The notes beneath the pieces are model-generated. The model made no database searches, was not told where the DNA came from, and saw nothing but the letters and a program-made list of their open reading frames with translations. Shown in pieces: positions 55,927-64,000 of a DNA stretch of 64,000 nt (position 1 is the stretch's first letter; every line of letters starts with the position of its first letter). The stretch lies in contig WYAZ01000061.1 in the NCBI GenBank assembly GCA_011526105.1, positions 1 to 64,000 of the forward strand. Reading direction: 5' to 3'. The position numbers were made by a program, and so were the translations under genes. This DNA comes from Deltaproteobacteria bacterium (GTDB lineage: Bacteria > Myxococcota > Kuafuiibacteriia > Kuafuiibacteriales > Kuafuiibacteriaceae).

Positions 55927-58803
55927 ATGAAGTTCACATGTGAGAGCTGCAGCGCGCAGTACATGATCGCGGACGAGAAGATCGGGGCACGAGGCGTGAA
56001 GGTGCGCTGCAAGAAGTGCTCGCACGTGATCATCCTCAAACGTGGCGATGCCGCAAAATCACCCTCCGAGCCGGTCTCGGGTGCGAGCGCCGCGCCCCAC
56101 GCGCCCGCACCCGGCTTTCCGTCCCTCGATCTCGGGGCGCTCAGCGCGAGCGAGTCGGCCCTCGAACTCCCGCCGACCTCCTCGGAGATGGGACTGTCTG
56201 CCGAGTTCAGCGCCGTCGGGTTCGACGACACCCAGAGCAGCCAGTTGATGCCGAGTCGAAAGTCGAGCGCGCCACCTGCGCCTCGGTCGGGTCGCGCGTC
56301 GGAGCCCATTCGTTTGCCGGGGACTCCGGTCGCAAGCTCTCCTTTCGACTTGGCGCCGGCGGGTGGCTCACTCGGAGACTTCAGCGATGAAGCTCCGAAC
56401 ACGGAGCTGTCCGCGTTCCCGGCGTTTGGATCCCCCGGGTTGCGGAGCGAGTCGGGTGGCAACGATGACGATCCGTTTCAGACCACCAAAGTCGAGCCCG
56501 GCCCCGACGCGGTCGCGAAGGCGTTTGGCCGGGCCGCCGCGCGCGCCGACTCCGAGACCTCGCAAGAGGCAGAGACTCGCGTAGCGCCTGTCGAGATCCC
56601 CAAAGAGGCGGTGCCCGGATTCGGTGACGAAACCACCTCCGAGAGCGACGAACCGAGCCTCCCGAAGAGCGGGGGCGCTTTGGCACTCCCCTCCTTCGAC
56701 TTCGGTCATTCGCTCGCGGCGTCTCTAGAAGAGGACGACGAGGAGGATGAAGACGAGCCCACCGCTCCCCCGAAGTCTGCGCTGGCGTTTGGTATCGAGG
56801 AATCCGAGGCCACCTTGGCTCAGAAGGCCTCCTCCGAACCTCCCGCCCCTGCGTTGCAGCTCGGCGGGGATCTGAGTGGCGATCTCGATGACGCGCCCGC
56901 CGCGCCGCCGGTCGGGGCTTGGACCCCCGAAGACGGTCTGGGTGATCTGGACGTCGGGGACTTCGACATCGGTAGCGGCCGACTGGGCGGCCGGGGCCCT
57001 TCGCGGCCGAGCCCGTCGTCCGCTCCGGTTCAGCACCAGGAGTCCACGGCGGTGGGCGTCGTCATGGCTGACACACAGCACTCGGGTGATGCCGAGATCA
57101 TCGCAAGTCAAATGGCGGGCATGTCCAAGGAGCACCTCGACGCCGAACTCGGCAGCGCGCTGGACGCCGTCTTCGGGGAGGGCTCGGAGGAGAATCCGCA
57201 GCCGAGCTCCACCGGCCCGGATCCTTTTGCGTCCTTGGTCGCCTCTGCCAAAGGAGCCATCGATTCCTCGGATATCGTGCCCGAAGCCGACCGAAAGGAG
57301 ACGCGCGTCTTCGACAACCAGGCCATGGCGCGAGTCCAAGACGAACAGGCGCGCGCGTTCGGTGGTGCTGAGCCCGAGCCCGAGGAAGCCAAGGAGTGGT
57401 ACGTCGGCATCGAGGAAGAGCAGGTGGGTCCCATCACCCTCAGCGAGTTCAGGCGGCACTGGGACGAGGCCAGTGTGGACGCCAACTCCCTTTGCTGGCG
57501 TCAGGGTATGGGAGACTGGACCGCGATTCGCTTCATCGACGAGCTCGCGTCCTTGCTCGACCGACCGCAGAACAAGAAGGCCAAGACCCCCGAACGGGCG
57601 TCGATTGTCCCCATGAGCGCCCCGTCGCCGGAGCGCGTGGAGCCGCTGGCTGCCAGGTCGTTCACCCCGCTCGGCGGCGGTGCCATGGCGGCCGCCGCCG
57701 GCGGCGCGACCGAATCCAACGACGTCTCGGATTGGCGTCCCTCCGCGGCGAGCGCGCTCGCCTCGCTCGCGGCGGCCGAGCTCGACGGGCCGGGCAAGGC
57801 CAACGACATCCAGGTCGGACCCGTGCTCCCAGTCAGGAAGACGGGCGGCGGCGCCTTTGAGAACCTGATCGAGAAGCCCACCCGCAGCCAGTCGCTGTTC
57901 GGCATCCAGGAAGAGACGTCGGCGTCGATGCCGTCTGTGGGGCATCGTGCGCCCGAGCTCGTGAGCCCGGTGGCGCTCGCGCCGAATCGCCCCCGGCCTT
58001 CGGTCCCAGCTTGGCTGCCGCCCACCATCGCGGTCGTCGTGGGCATCATCGTGCTCGGCGGCCTGATGTGGAAGCTCATCCCCGGGACCCCCACCCCGGC
58101 CGAAACCGCCGCGCCGACCGCGCCGACCGAGATCGCCCAGGCAGGTCTGAACCCGAAGTCCGCGCCCAGCGCACCCACCGAGCTGAGCCCGCCGCCCGCC
58201 GAGGAAGTGGCCCCGGCGCCGGAACGCGATGTGCCCCCGCCCGAACCCGAGCTGGTCGCCCCGCCCAAGGCGGCGGCGGCGGACTCCGAGCCCGACCCGA
58301 GCGAGAGCAGCAAGGCCGAACGCCGCAAAAGCAAAAGAGAACGTTCCTCCGAAGGGTCGAGTTCGAAGCGAAGGTCCAGGCGTGAACGCGAAGAGGAACC
58401 CGAGCCGCCGGCCCCTCCGCCCCCATCTCGCTCTCGGAGCACGGCGGATGACTTGCTCGACAACGCCGGCTCCTCGCGCCGCGGCTCGTCCGAGCGCGAA
58501 GAACCCGCTCGAAGCACGCTGGACGAGAGCGACATCTTCAAGGTCTTGAAGAACAACCGCTCGGTGATCCTGGGCTGCGTCGAGAAACAGCGAAAGGCCG
58601 ACTCATCGCTCGAAGGGGTCATGACCGTGAAGTTCGTGATCCAAGGCAGCGGCAAGACCAGCGGTCAGTCGGTCGAACCGTCAAAGTTTGCGGGCACGCC
58701 GGTCGGGAAGTGCGTCATTTCGGCGGTCAAGCGCTGGAGCTTCCCGAGCTTCACCGGACGGTCCATCCCCCTCGACTTCCCGGTCAAAGTGACGGGCGGC
58801 TGA
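55927..58803 (+). CDS. gltJ: Gliding motility inner-membrane protein GltJ (AgmX)
   Basis: The 958-residue protein has the domain order of M. xanthus GltJ. An N-terminal zinc ribbon (MJ0042 type) has Cys5, Cys8, Cys28 and Cys31 (FTCESCSAQY and VRCKKCSHVI). A long acidic, disordered region follows. A GYF domain starts near residue 490 (EWYVGIEEEQVGPITLSEF, then WRQGMGDWTAI). One membrane segment is near 694-722. A Pro-rich and then Lys/Arg/Glu-rich periplasmic spacer leads to a C-terminal TonB-like AgmX/PglI domain (LKNNRSVILGCVEKQRK to VKRWSFPSFTGRSIPLDFPVKV). In Myxococcus the cytoplasmic domains contact the MglA-based polarity machinery and the tail reaches across the periplasm. Its neighbour gltI supports the same complex. 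Confidence 0.92.
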   Translation: MKFTCESCSAQYMIADEKIGARGVKVRCKKCSHVIILKRGDAAKSPSEPVSGASAAPHAPAPGFPSLDLGALSASESALELPPTSSEMGLSAEFSAVGFDDTQSSQLMPSRKSSAPPAPRSGRASEPIRLPGTPVASSPFDLAPAGGSLGDFSDEAPNTELSAFPAFGSPGLRSESGGNDDDPFQTTKVEPGPDAVAKAFGRAAARADSETSQEAETRVAPVEIPKEAVPGFGDETTSESDEPSLPKSGGALALPSFDFGHSLAASLEEDDEEDEDEPTAPPKSALAFGIEESEATLAQKASSEPPAPALQLGGDLSGDLDDAPAAPPVGAWTPEDGLGDLDVGDFDIGSGRLGGRGPSRPSPSSAPVQHQESTAVGVVMADTQHSGDAEIIASQMAGMSKEHLDAELGSALDAVFGEGSEENPQPSSTGPDPFASLVASAKGAIDSSDIVPEADRKETRVFDNQAMARVQDEQARAFGGAEPEPEEAKEWYVGIEEEQVGPITLSEFRRHWDEASVDANSLCWRQGMGDWTAIRFIDELASLLDRPQNKKAKTPERASIVPMSAPSPERVEPLAARSFTPLGGGAMAAAAGGATESNDVSDWRPSAASALASLAAAELDGPGKANDIQVGPVLPVRKTGGGAFENLIEKPTRSQSLFGIQEETSASMPSVGHRAPELVSPVALAPNRPRPSVPAWLPPTIAVVVGIIVLGGLMWKLIPGTPTPAETAAPTAPTEIAQAGLNPKSAPSAPTELSPPPAEEVAPAPERDVPPPEPELVAPPKAAAADSEPDPSESSKAERRKSKRERSSEGSSSKRRSRREREEEPEPPAPPPPSRSRSTADDLLDNAGSSRRGSSEREEPARSTLDESDIFKVLKNNRSVILGCVEKQRKADSSLEGVMTVKFVIQGSGKTSGQSVEPSKFAGTPVGKCVISAVKRWSFPSFTGRSIPLDFPVKVTGG

Positions 58804-58820
58804 GCTTCAGCGCGGTCCTC

Positions 58821-59969
58821 GTGCGCAGCGTCCGCCCCAAACACCCGGCGGTGGAGGTCGTTCCACCCTCCCGGTTCGGACTTCACGACATCGAAACGCT
58901 GCGCCTGGCGCTCAGGGGCTCTTCGGTCGTCGACTGGGTCTCACTTCACTTCGAGACCGATGAGGAGATCGACGCCTTCCTGCGTGTGAACGAGTTCGAG
59001 CCCCAAGACCCCGGCGACCGTCGGCACCTGCTCGATCTGAAGCGTCGGGCGGTGGAGTATCTCGAGACCCATCTGTCCTACCGCATCCCGGAGCGGGTGG
59101 CGGCGGTCGAAGACGTGCGGGTGCTCTTCCGGTTCGCCTCGCGGCGCGAAGGTCGTCGCAGCGACAGGTTTTACGCCTGCGTCTGCCTCAAGGTGATGCA
59201 CATCCTGCATCACGCCGATGCCACGGAGCTTCAGGTCAACCTTCCGCTGTCGTCGGCCGAGGTCCACGTGCTGGTACAGGCGAAGATCGAGCGGGTGGTG
59301 CGGGGGCTGCTCGAACGCGACTTCCCCATCGTGCACTTTGCGGGCAACCGGAAGACCAAGAACTCCGTCATTTCGAAGCTCCTCGCCCGGAAGGACACCC
59401 ACTCCGCGCCCATCTTCGACAAGCTGCGCTTTCGTCTGGTGCTCGAGCGACGCGAGGACGTGCCTCCGGTCCTGCTTGCGCTCACCCGAGAGCTTTGCCC
59501 CTTCAACTACTTCGTTCCGAGCCAGACGCACAACTCTCTGCTCGATCTAGACCGGCAGCTCTCCCGGGCCGGAAACGCCATCTCTCTGCACAGCGGGCCC
59601 GATCAGGCCTTCACGATCAATGAGCCGGACGTGGTCGATCTGACCGAGGAGCGTCGCAACGAGTTCTCGGGGCCGGACTACCGGATCGTCAATGTCGTGG
59701 CCGACGTGCCGGTGCGAGTGGACCGGCTCTTCTTGCCCTACGACGCCAAGTTCCGCGAGTTGGGGCCGGTGATTTTTTCGGCGGTGGAGTTTCAGATCGT
59801 GGACCAGAAGACCGCACGCGCCAACGAGAGCGGCGAGAACCGCCACACGCTCTACAAGGCTCGCCAAAAGGCGCAGGTCAAACGCAGGCTCGAGGCCGGG
59901 ACGAGGCAGAAAAGCGGTGCCTCGGAGAAGCCGGGCGCCTCGCGTTCTTCGGCGGAGGAACGCGAGTGA
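58821..59969 (+). CDS. Conserved myxobacterial protein of unknown function (TIGR04552-like)
   Basis: This 382-residue protein is soluble by appearance, with no signal or membrane segment. It resembles from memory a myxobacterial uncharacterised family (TIGR04552), but that match was not verified. Conserved-looking segments are SYRIPERVAAVEDVRVLFRFAS, IVHFAGNRKTKNSVISKLLARKDTHS, IFDKLRFRLVLERREDV and LCPFNYFVPSQTHNS. The KLRFRLVLxxREDxPPVLxxL stretch is reminiscent of a nucleotidyltransferase-like core, a weak impression only. GTG 58821 is used as start, while codons back to a CTG at 58800, which overlaps the gltJ stop as CTGA, also show coding bias. Its stop overlaps the rhomboid start as GTGA. 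Confidence 0.8.
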   Translation: MRSVRPKHPAVEVVPPSRFGLHDIETLRLALRGSSVVDWVSLHFETDEEIDAFLRVNEFEPQDPGDRRHLLDLKRRAVEYLETHLSYRIPERVAAVEDVRVLFRFASRREGRRSDRFYACVCLKVMHILHHADATELQVNLPLSSAEVHVLVQAKIERVVRGLLERDFPIVHFAGNRKTKNSVISKLLARKDTHSAPIFDKLRFRLVLERREDVPPVLLALTRELCPFNYFVPSQTHNSLLDLDRQLSRAGNAISLHSGPDQAFTINEPDVVDLTEERRNEFSGPDYRIVNVVADVPVRVDRLFLPYDAKFRELGPVIFSAVEFQIVDQKTARANESGENRHTLYKARQKAQVKRRLEAGTRQKSGASEKPGASRSSAEERE

Positions 59970-60757
59970 GCACGACCACCATGCAGCGACCGCTGGGCTC
60001 ACGTCCGGGCAAGGTGATCACGACGCTGCTGGCGCTCAACGTCGTGGCGTGGGTCCTCGAGGTCATCTTCATCCGGCTCGGCTTCGACGTCATTCGCAGC
60101 CTGGGCCTCTCTCCCAGCGGGGTCTTCGAACGCGGCTTCGTATGGCAGCCCCTTACGCACATGGTCCTGCACCATCCCGGAGCGCCTTCGCACCTGCTCT
60201 TCAACATGCTCTTTCTCTGGCTCTTCGGCACGCCGCTCGAGTCCTGGTGGGGCGGGCGTCGCGTGGCGATCGCCTACGTCGTGTGCGGACTCGGCGGCGC
60301 CGCGCTCACCCTGTCCGTCGGTCTCATCTCGCGCCTCGACGCCGTGGCACCGGCGCTCGCCAGCTTCTGGGAGGTGCCGCACGTCGGCGCCTCCGGCGCG
60401 ATCATGGGGCTGACCGTGAGCTGGGGCATCGCGTTCGCGAACCAGCGGATGAACTTTCTCCTGCTGGGGGAGATGACCGGCAAGACCTTCGTCCTGATCA
60501 TCATCGCCTTCGAGCTGTTGGTGCTCCTCTCTTTGGAGCAGGGCACCTCTTCGAGTTCGCACTTCGGCGGCATGGCGGCGGCGGTGGTGCTCTGCAAGGG
60601 GCTATGGCGACCTTCACGCTGGCGAGATCTCTTTGTGAAGCGCAGCCTGACGGCGCGGAAGAAGCGCATCGAGCACGAGCTTCGCGTCATCGAAGGCGGC
60701 AAGGGTAAGGCGCCCGAGGACGAGGGGCTCCCTTCGGATCCAAAGAAGTGGAACTAG
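59966..60757 (+). CDS. Rhomboid-family intramembrane serine protease
   Basis: The 263-residue membrane protein cleaves transmembrane substrates within the bilayer. The catalytic Ser143 lies in VGASGAIMGLT, the His199 in SSSSHFGGMAAA, and the oxyanion-side residues His76 and Asn80 in SHLLFNMLFLW. Six or seven membrane helices are visible between residues 17 and 210. The C-terminal 50 residues form a basic then acidic cytoplasmic tail (RSLTARKKRIEHELRVIEGGKG). The GTG start overlaps the stop of the unknown upstream gene as GTGA, so the two are translationally coupled and may act together. The substrate is unknown. A myxobacterial surface protein is one guess. Confidence 0.94.
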   Translation: MSTTTMQRPLGSRPGKVITTLLALNVVAWVLEVIFIRLGFDVIRSLGLSPSGVFERGFVWQPLTHMVLHHPGAPSHLLFNMLFLWLFGTPLESWWGGRRVAIAYVVCGLGGAALTLSVGLISRLDAVAPALASFWEVPHVGASGAIMGLTVSWGIAFANQRMNFLLLGEMTGKTFVLIIIAFELLVLLSLEQGTSSSSHFGGMAAAVVLCKGLWRPSRWRDLFVKRSLTARKKRIEHELRVIEGGKGKAPEDEGLPSDPKKWN

Positions 60758-60761
60758 CGCT

Positions 60762-60773
60762 CCGGCGCGCCGG
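60762..60773. terminator. GC palindrome between convergent genes
   Basis: CCGGCGCGCCGG is a perfect 12-base palindrome in the 18-base gap between the rhomboid and M16 peptidase stops. It may pause or end both transcripts; the stem is short and no T tract follows. Confidence 0.35.
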
Positions 60774-60775
60774 GC

Positions 60776-62158
60776 TCAGGCGGCGCGGATCGGCTTGCCG
60801 GGGAGCAGGGTGTTGGCGGGGGGGCCACTGAGGACCAGCGGTTGTTCGGCCTGGCTGACCTCGTCCCGATCAAATCTCCGGACTTCTCGGCCGAGACGGG
60901 CCGCCAGCGTTCGAAGGTCTCGCTGCCTGACCGGCCCCACGAGCGTCAAAGCCGCGACCTCGGGCAGAAAGAGCTGCTGCGCGAGGGCCAGAATGGCTTC
61001 CTCGGTGACTTCTTCCCCCTGCCCAAAGCGATCGAGGTAGCTCGAGCCGCAGTCCACGAGCTCCGTGGACCCGAACCAGCTCACCAGCTCGTCCGGGTCG
61101 TCGAGGCCAAACTCGAGCTCGGCGCGGTGTCGTCTCCTTGCTCGGACGAGTTCAGCCGGGCTGATGGGCTCGCGGCTCAGCTGCTCGGTGGTCTCGAGCA
61201 GCGCCTCGACGGCACGCAGCAGGTTGGGCGGGGAAACGGTCGCTTCGAGGTCCAGCGCAGCCGTGTCGGCGTAGGCGTCCACTGCGGCGGAGGCCGAGTA
61301 CGCCAGCCCGCTATCCTCGACCAGGGCCCGTCTCAGCCTCGACGCAAATCCGTCATCGAGGACCCGCTGCAACAACAACAGAGCGGTGAACCGAGGGTCG
61401 TTCTCATGCGGGGCGGGGAACGAGAGCACCATCGAAACCTGAGCATCTTCGGTCTTCTGGACGCAGATGGGGGCGTGAAGTCTCGTCGCAGGGGGCTCGG
61501 GCGCGATCAGCCTCCGGCCGCTGGGCAGGGCCCGGAACTCGCGGTCCGAGACCTCGAGCGCGAGCTCCGGGTCGACGGCGCCCGCCACCACGAGCACCGC
61601 GTTCTGGGCGTTGAAAAGGCGCTGGTGGTAGCGCCGCACGTCGGCCTCCGTAAAGCGCATGACCTGGTTGATGGAGCCGGTGATGGGCTGGGCCATCGCG
61701 TGACCCGGCCAAAGGACCAGCCGGGAGAGGCCGTCGATGTCGGTCTCGCGGCCCTCGGCGTCGTGGGTGTCCCGGATCTCCTCGACCACCACTTGGCGCT
61801 CGATCTCCAGCCCAGAGAGCACGGGTCGTCGGCAGAGCTGGCCGAGCAACACGAGGCCCACCTCCGCGGACTCGCGGGGGACGGTCATGTGGATGGAGAG
61901 GACGTCCCGCTGGGTGTAGCCGTTGACCTCACCCCCGATCGACTCGATCGCCGCGTTCATCGCGAAGCTCGAGGGGTGCGTCTCGGTGCCGCGAAACAGC
62001 ATGTGCTCGAGCAAGTGAGAGAGGCCGCTGTCCGCCGGGCGTTCGAAGCGGGGCCCAGCTCGGACCATGAGGGCCATCGAGACCGAATGGAGGCCGGGTC
62101 GCGGCAGCACGATCACCGGGAGTCCGTTGGGGAGAAGGCGGCGTCGCACGTCGAGCAC
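60776..62158 (-). CDS. M16-family zinc metallopeptidase
   Basis: The 460-residue protein belongs to the pitrilysin/mitochondrial processing peptidase family. The inverted zinc motif is present as His48, Glu51 and His52 (LSHLLEHMLFRG), with the third ligand Glu126-127 (QVVVEEIRDTHD) about 75 residues later as expected. Both the active N-terminal and the inactive C-terminal half are present (FNAQNAVLVVAGAV, LVEDSGLAYSASA), so it resembles a single-chain 50-kDa M16 peptidase. GTG 62156-62158 is chosen over ATG 62210 because the 18 codons between them lack the G/C third-position bias of this genome. No signal peptide is seen, so it is probably cytoplasmic. It is downstream of the sensor kinase on the same strand. 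Confidence 0.9.
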   Translation of the reverse strand: MLDVRRRLLPNGLPVIVLPRPGLHSVSMALMVRAGPRFERPADSGLSHLLEHMLFRGTETHPSSFAMNAAIESIGGEVNGYTQRDVLSIHMTVPRESAEVGLVLLGQLCRRPVLSGLEIERQVVVEEIRDTHDAEGRETDIDGLSRLVLWPGHAMAQPITGSINQVMRFTEADVRRYHQRLFNAQNAVLVVAGAVDPELALEVSDREFRALPSGRRLIAPEPPATRLHAPICVQKTEDAQVSMVLSFPAPHENDPRFTALLLLQRVLDDGFASRLRRALVEDSGLAYSASAAVDAYADTAALDLEATVSPPNLLRAVEALLETTEQLSREPISPAELVRARRRHRAELEFGLDDPDELVSWFGSTELVDCGSSYLDRFGQGEEVTEEAILALAQQLFLPEVAALTLVGPVRQRDLRTLAARLGREVRRFDRDEVSQAEQPLVLSGPPANTLLPGKPIRAA

Positions 62159-62223
62159 GGATCCAGCCCAGCAGGCCGCCCGTGGATCAGTCAATCGGGG
62201 ACCCCAAGCCATTGATTTTCAAG

Positions 62224-62229
62224 GATATA
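62224..62229 (-). promoter_or_regulatory. Possible -10 element before the M16 peptidase gene
   Basis: On the minus strand TATATC lies in a short A/T-rich island (62211-62235) that stands out in this GC-rich region. A matching -35 is not clear. It would give a leader of about 60 bases to the GTG start. Confidence 0.3.
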
Positions 62230-62319
62230 GGTGGGATTTCCGCAGATGAAGGCCAAGCCCTGGAGCGAAGGCCCGAATCCGCCTCCGGTCGTGCGGGGGC
62301 GGCGAGGCCGAGCCCCAAA

Positions 62320-64000
62320 TCAGGCTTCGGGAGAGGACTTGGCCCGGGCTCTGGCCTCCGCCTGGGCGCCCGACGGGGCGCCCGCCGAATCGGGTGAGAG
62401 ATCCGGCGCTTCGATGCTGGCCCCCCGTTCCCTGGGTGTATCCGGCGAGAAAACGCCTTCGATCCTGGAGGCCTGGACGACCGGCAGGACGACCCTGAAG
62501 GTCGAACCGGCGCCGAGCTCGGATTCCACCTCTAGGGTTCCCCCGTGCTCTCCGACGATCTGCTGCGTGAGGGCCAGGCCCAGCCCGGTGCCGGTGAGCT
62601 TGGTCGAAAAGAAGGGGTCGAAGATGCGCTCCTGGTTGGCCGGCTCGATCCCGAGGCCGTGGTCGGCGAGGCTGATGACCAGGCGATCGCTCCCCCGAAG
62701 CCGCGCGTCGAGTTCGAGGCGTCCGCCTTCCGGCATGGACTCCTTGCCGTTTCGGAGGAGGTTCAAGAGCGCCTGGCGCATCTGATCTTCGTCGATCTCG
62801 ACCTCCGGGAGCTCGGGCTCCACCACCAGCTCGAGCGACACCCGGGCCGCCTGGAGATCTCCGCGCACGAAGTCGGCCAGGTCGCGGAGCAGAGGTCCGA
62901 GCTGAGCGGGGCGGGTCTTGGGACGCGGCAGGCGGGCGAACCGCAGGTAGGCCTCGGTGATGGCGTTGAGGCGGTCGACCTCCCGCCCGATCGCCTGACA
63001 GACCCGGCGCGCTTCCGTGACGCTCTCACCGCCATCCTCCGTTCGCAGGGAGACGTCTCGGATGAGGTCCTCGAGCAACTCTGCGTTCAGCCCGATCGAC
63101 GAGAGCGGGTTTCGGACCTCGTGCGTAACGTGAGCACTCATGCGTCCAATGGCGGCGAGACGCTCCGAGCGGATGAGCGCCTCCTTGGTGCGAACCGCCT
63201 CGGTCACATCCTCGATCGCGATGACGAGGCCGAGCACTTCGCCGCGCTCGCCGAGCAAAGGAAAGAGCGCCACGTCCACGAGCAGGTCGCCGTAGGCGAG
63301 GGCAGAGACCTCTGCGCTGTTGCCGAGTTCGAGCAGCGTCTCGAGCGAGCCCACTGCCTGGGTGAGGCTCTGGCCCAGGGGCAGCTCCGAGAGCGGTTGG
63401 TTCCTGAGCTCCGCGCCGGAGAGCGAGAAGTGGGCCTCGGCCGCGCGGTTGGTGCTCGTGATGGCAAGGTTTCGATCCGTCACGACGATCGCGGTGCTGA
63501 GGCTCTTCACGATGCGCTCGTGATAGCGCTTGAGTTCGTCCACGCGGTGATAGGCGCGCTCGAGCTCTGCGCGTTGCCGCGAGAGCTCTTCTTCGCGTTG
63601 TTTCTGGGCGCGAGCCATCGCGGTCAGCTCCTCGGCGAGGGCCGAGAGTTCATCGTCACCGCGGGGCATCATCTTTTGCTCGTAGTCACCTCTCGAGATG
63701 GCTCGGGCGAAGCTCACCAGTCGTGAAATGGGAGCGAGGGCACGCGCCGAGATCACGGTCAAGAAGAGGCCCACGAGGAGCGCGAGCGCGGTCAGGGCCA
63801 AGACCCGCCAGATGGCTCGGCGCTCGTCCCTCTCCGCTCTCTGAGCGGTCCGCTCGGTCTCCTCGCTGATCCGCTGACTGAGCCTCGGGAGCTCCTCCTG
63901 GAGGATCCGACGTTCGAGCCGATCGAGTTCGGTGCGGAGCTCCTCGAAGGGTTGCTCCTTCTGCACGCGCAGCAGCAATGTCTCGTTGAGCTCGTTGACG
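62320..64000 (-). CDS. PAS-containing sensor histidine kinase, N terminus cut by the window edge
   Basis: The frame is open to the end of the window and continues beyond it, so the N terminus is missing. The visible 560 residues start in a helical, charged periplasmic region (ELRTELDRLERRILQEE), followed by a membrane helix (VLALTALALLVGLFLTVI) and a HAMP linker. A coiled region comes next, then a PAS domain (IVKSLSTAIVVTDRNLAITSTNRAAEAHF), a HisKA domain with the His in SAHVTHEVRNPLSSIGL, and an ATPase domain (LLNLLRNGKESMP, DHGLGIEPANQERIFDPFFS, TGTGLGLALTQQIVGEHGG). The C-terminal 45 residues are a disordered Ala/Ser/Pro tail. The response regulator, if linked, would be outside the window. 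Confidence 0.93.
   Translation of the reverse strand, partial: VNELNETLLLRVQKEQPFEELRTELDRLERRILQEELPRLSQRISEETERTAQRAERDERRAIWRVLALTALALLVGLFLTVISARALAPISRLVSFARAISRGDYEQKMMPRGDDELSALAEELTAMARAQKQREEELSRQRAELERAYHRVDELKRYHERIVKSLSTAIVVTDRNLAITSTNRAAEAHFSLSGAELRNQPLSELPLGQSLTQAVGSLETLLELGNSAEVSALAYGDLLVDVALFPLLGERGEVLGLVIAIEDVTEAVRTKEALIRSERLAAIGRMSAHVTHEVRNPLSSIGLNAELLEDLIRDVSLRTEDGGESVTEARRVCQAIGREVDRLNAITEAYLRFARLPRPKTRPAQLGPLLRDLADFVRGDLQAARVSLELVVEPELPEVEIDEDQMRQALLNLLRNGKESMPEGGRLELDARLRGSDRLVISLADHGLGIEPANQERIFDPFFSTKLTGTGLGLALTQQIVGEHGGTLEVESELGAGSTFRVVLPVVQASRIEGVFSPDTPRERGASIEAPDLSPDSAGAPSGAQAEARARAKSSPEA

Overview
This window reads as a chromosomal segment of a GC-rich predatory or gliding member of the Myxococcota (Polyangia or Myxococcia grade). 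The basis is the gene content: homologues of the Myxococcus xanthus gliding-motility proteins GltI (AgmK) and GltJ (AgmX), PEGA-domain and Ser/Thr-pseudokinase proteins, lipoproteins with Asp/Gly-rich linkers, a bifunctional FadN-type beta-oxidation enzyme, and very strong G/C bias at third codon positions. No rRNA, tRNA, CRISPR array, insertion sequence or prophage was seen. Coding density is high and neighbouring genes are often linked by 4- or 8-base stop/start overlaps (ATGA, GTGA and, strikingly often, TTGA).

Left part (1-14.1 kb). A minus-strand, translationally coupled operon runs from 7.9 kb to 0.1 kb: class A penicillin-binding protein, phosphodiester glycosidase-like lipoprotein, a secreted protein of unknown function, a degenerate peptide-binding protein and an NtrY-like sensor kinase. 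It looks like a cell-wall synthesis and sensing unit. A FadN-like gene follows on the plus strand. A 310-base convergent gap then contains a long fold-back inverted repeat. After it lies a minus-strand group: two peptide-type ABC ATPases without permease, D-aminoacyl-tRNA deacylase and a membrane-anchored pseudokinase.

Middle (14.2-38.3 kb). Individual genes come first: M3 peptidase lipoprotein, O-methyltransferase, Kelch lipoprotein, PEGA protein, an unusual PPP-type phosphatase and a beta-helix protein. A long plus-strand train follows: cpoB-like, LysM protein, dprA, trmFO, xerC, hslV, hslU, argD, a J-domain/TPR protein, a DnaK paralogue and a TPR protein. The dprA-trmFO-xerC-hslVU order recalls the Firmicutes dprA-topA-trmFO-codV-clpQY order without topA. 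The last three genes form a dedicated Hsp70 unit in which the J protein and the TPR protein share a small domain. rarA and a pseudokinase-PEGA membrane protein are divergent after this.

Right part (38.3-64 kb). bamA, a C45-type Ntn hydrolase, an isochorismatase-family hydrolase and a small outer-membrane barrel lead into a 12.5-kb gene for a 4152-residue TPR protein (GltI-like). Next is GltJ (zinc ribbon, GYF, one membrane segment, TonB-like tail). Then come a conserved unknown protein coupled to a rhomboid protease, an M16 peptidase and a sensor kinase cut by the window edge. The barrel, GltI and GltJ are probable parts of an envelope-spanning gliding/adhesion complex.
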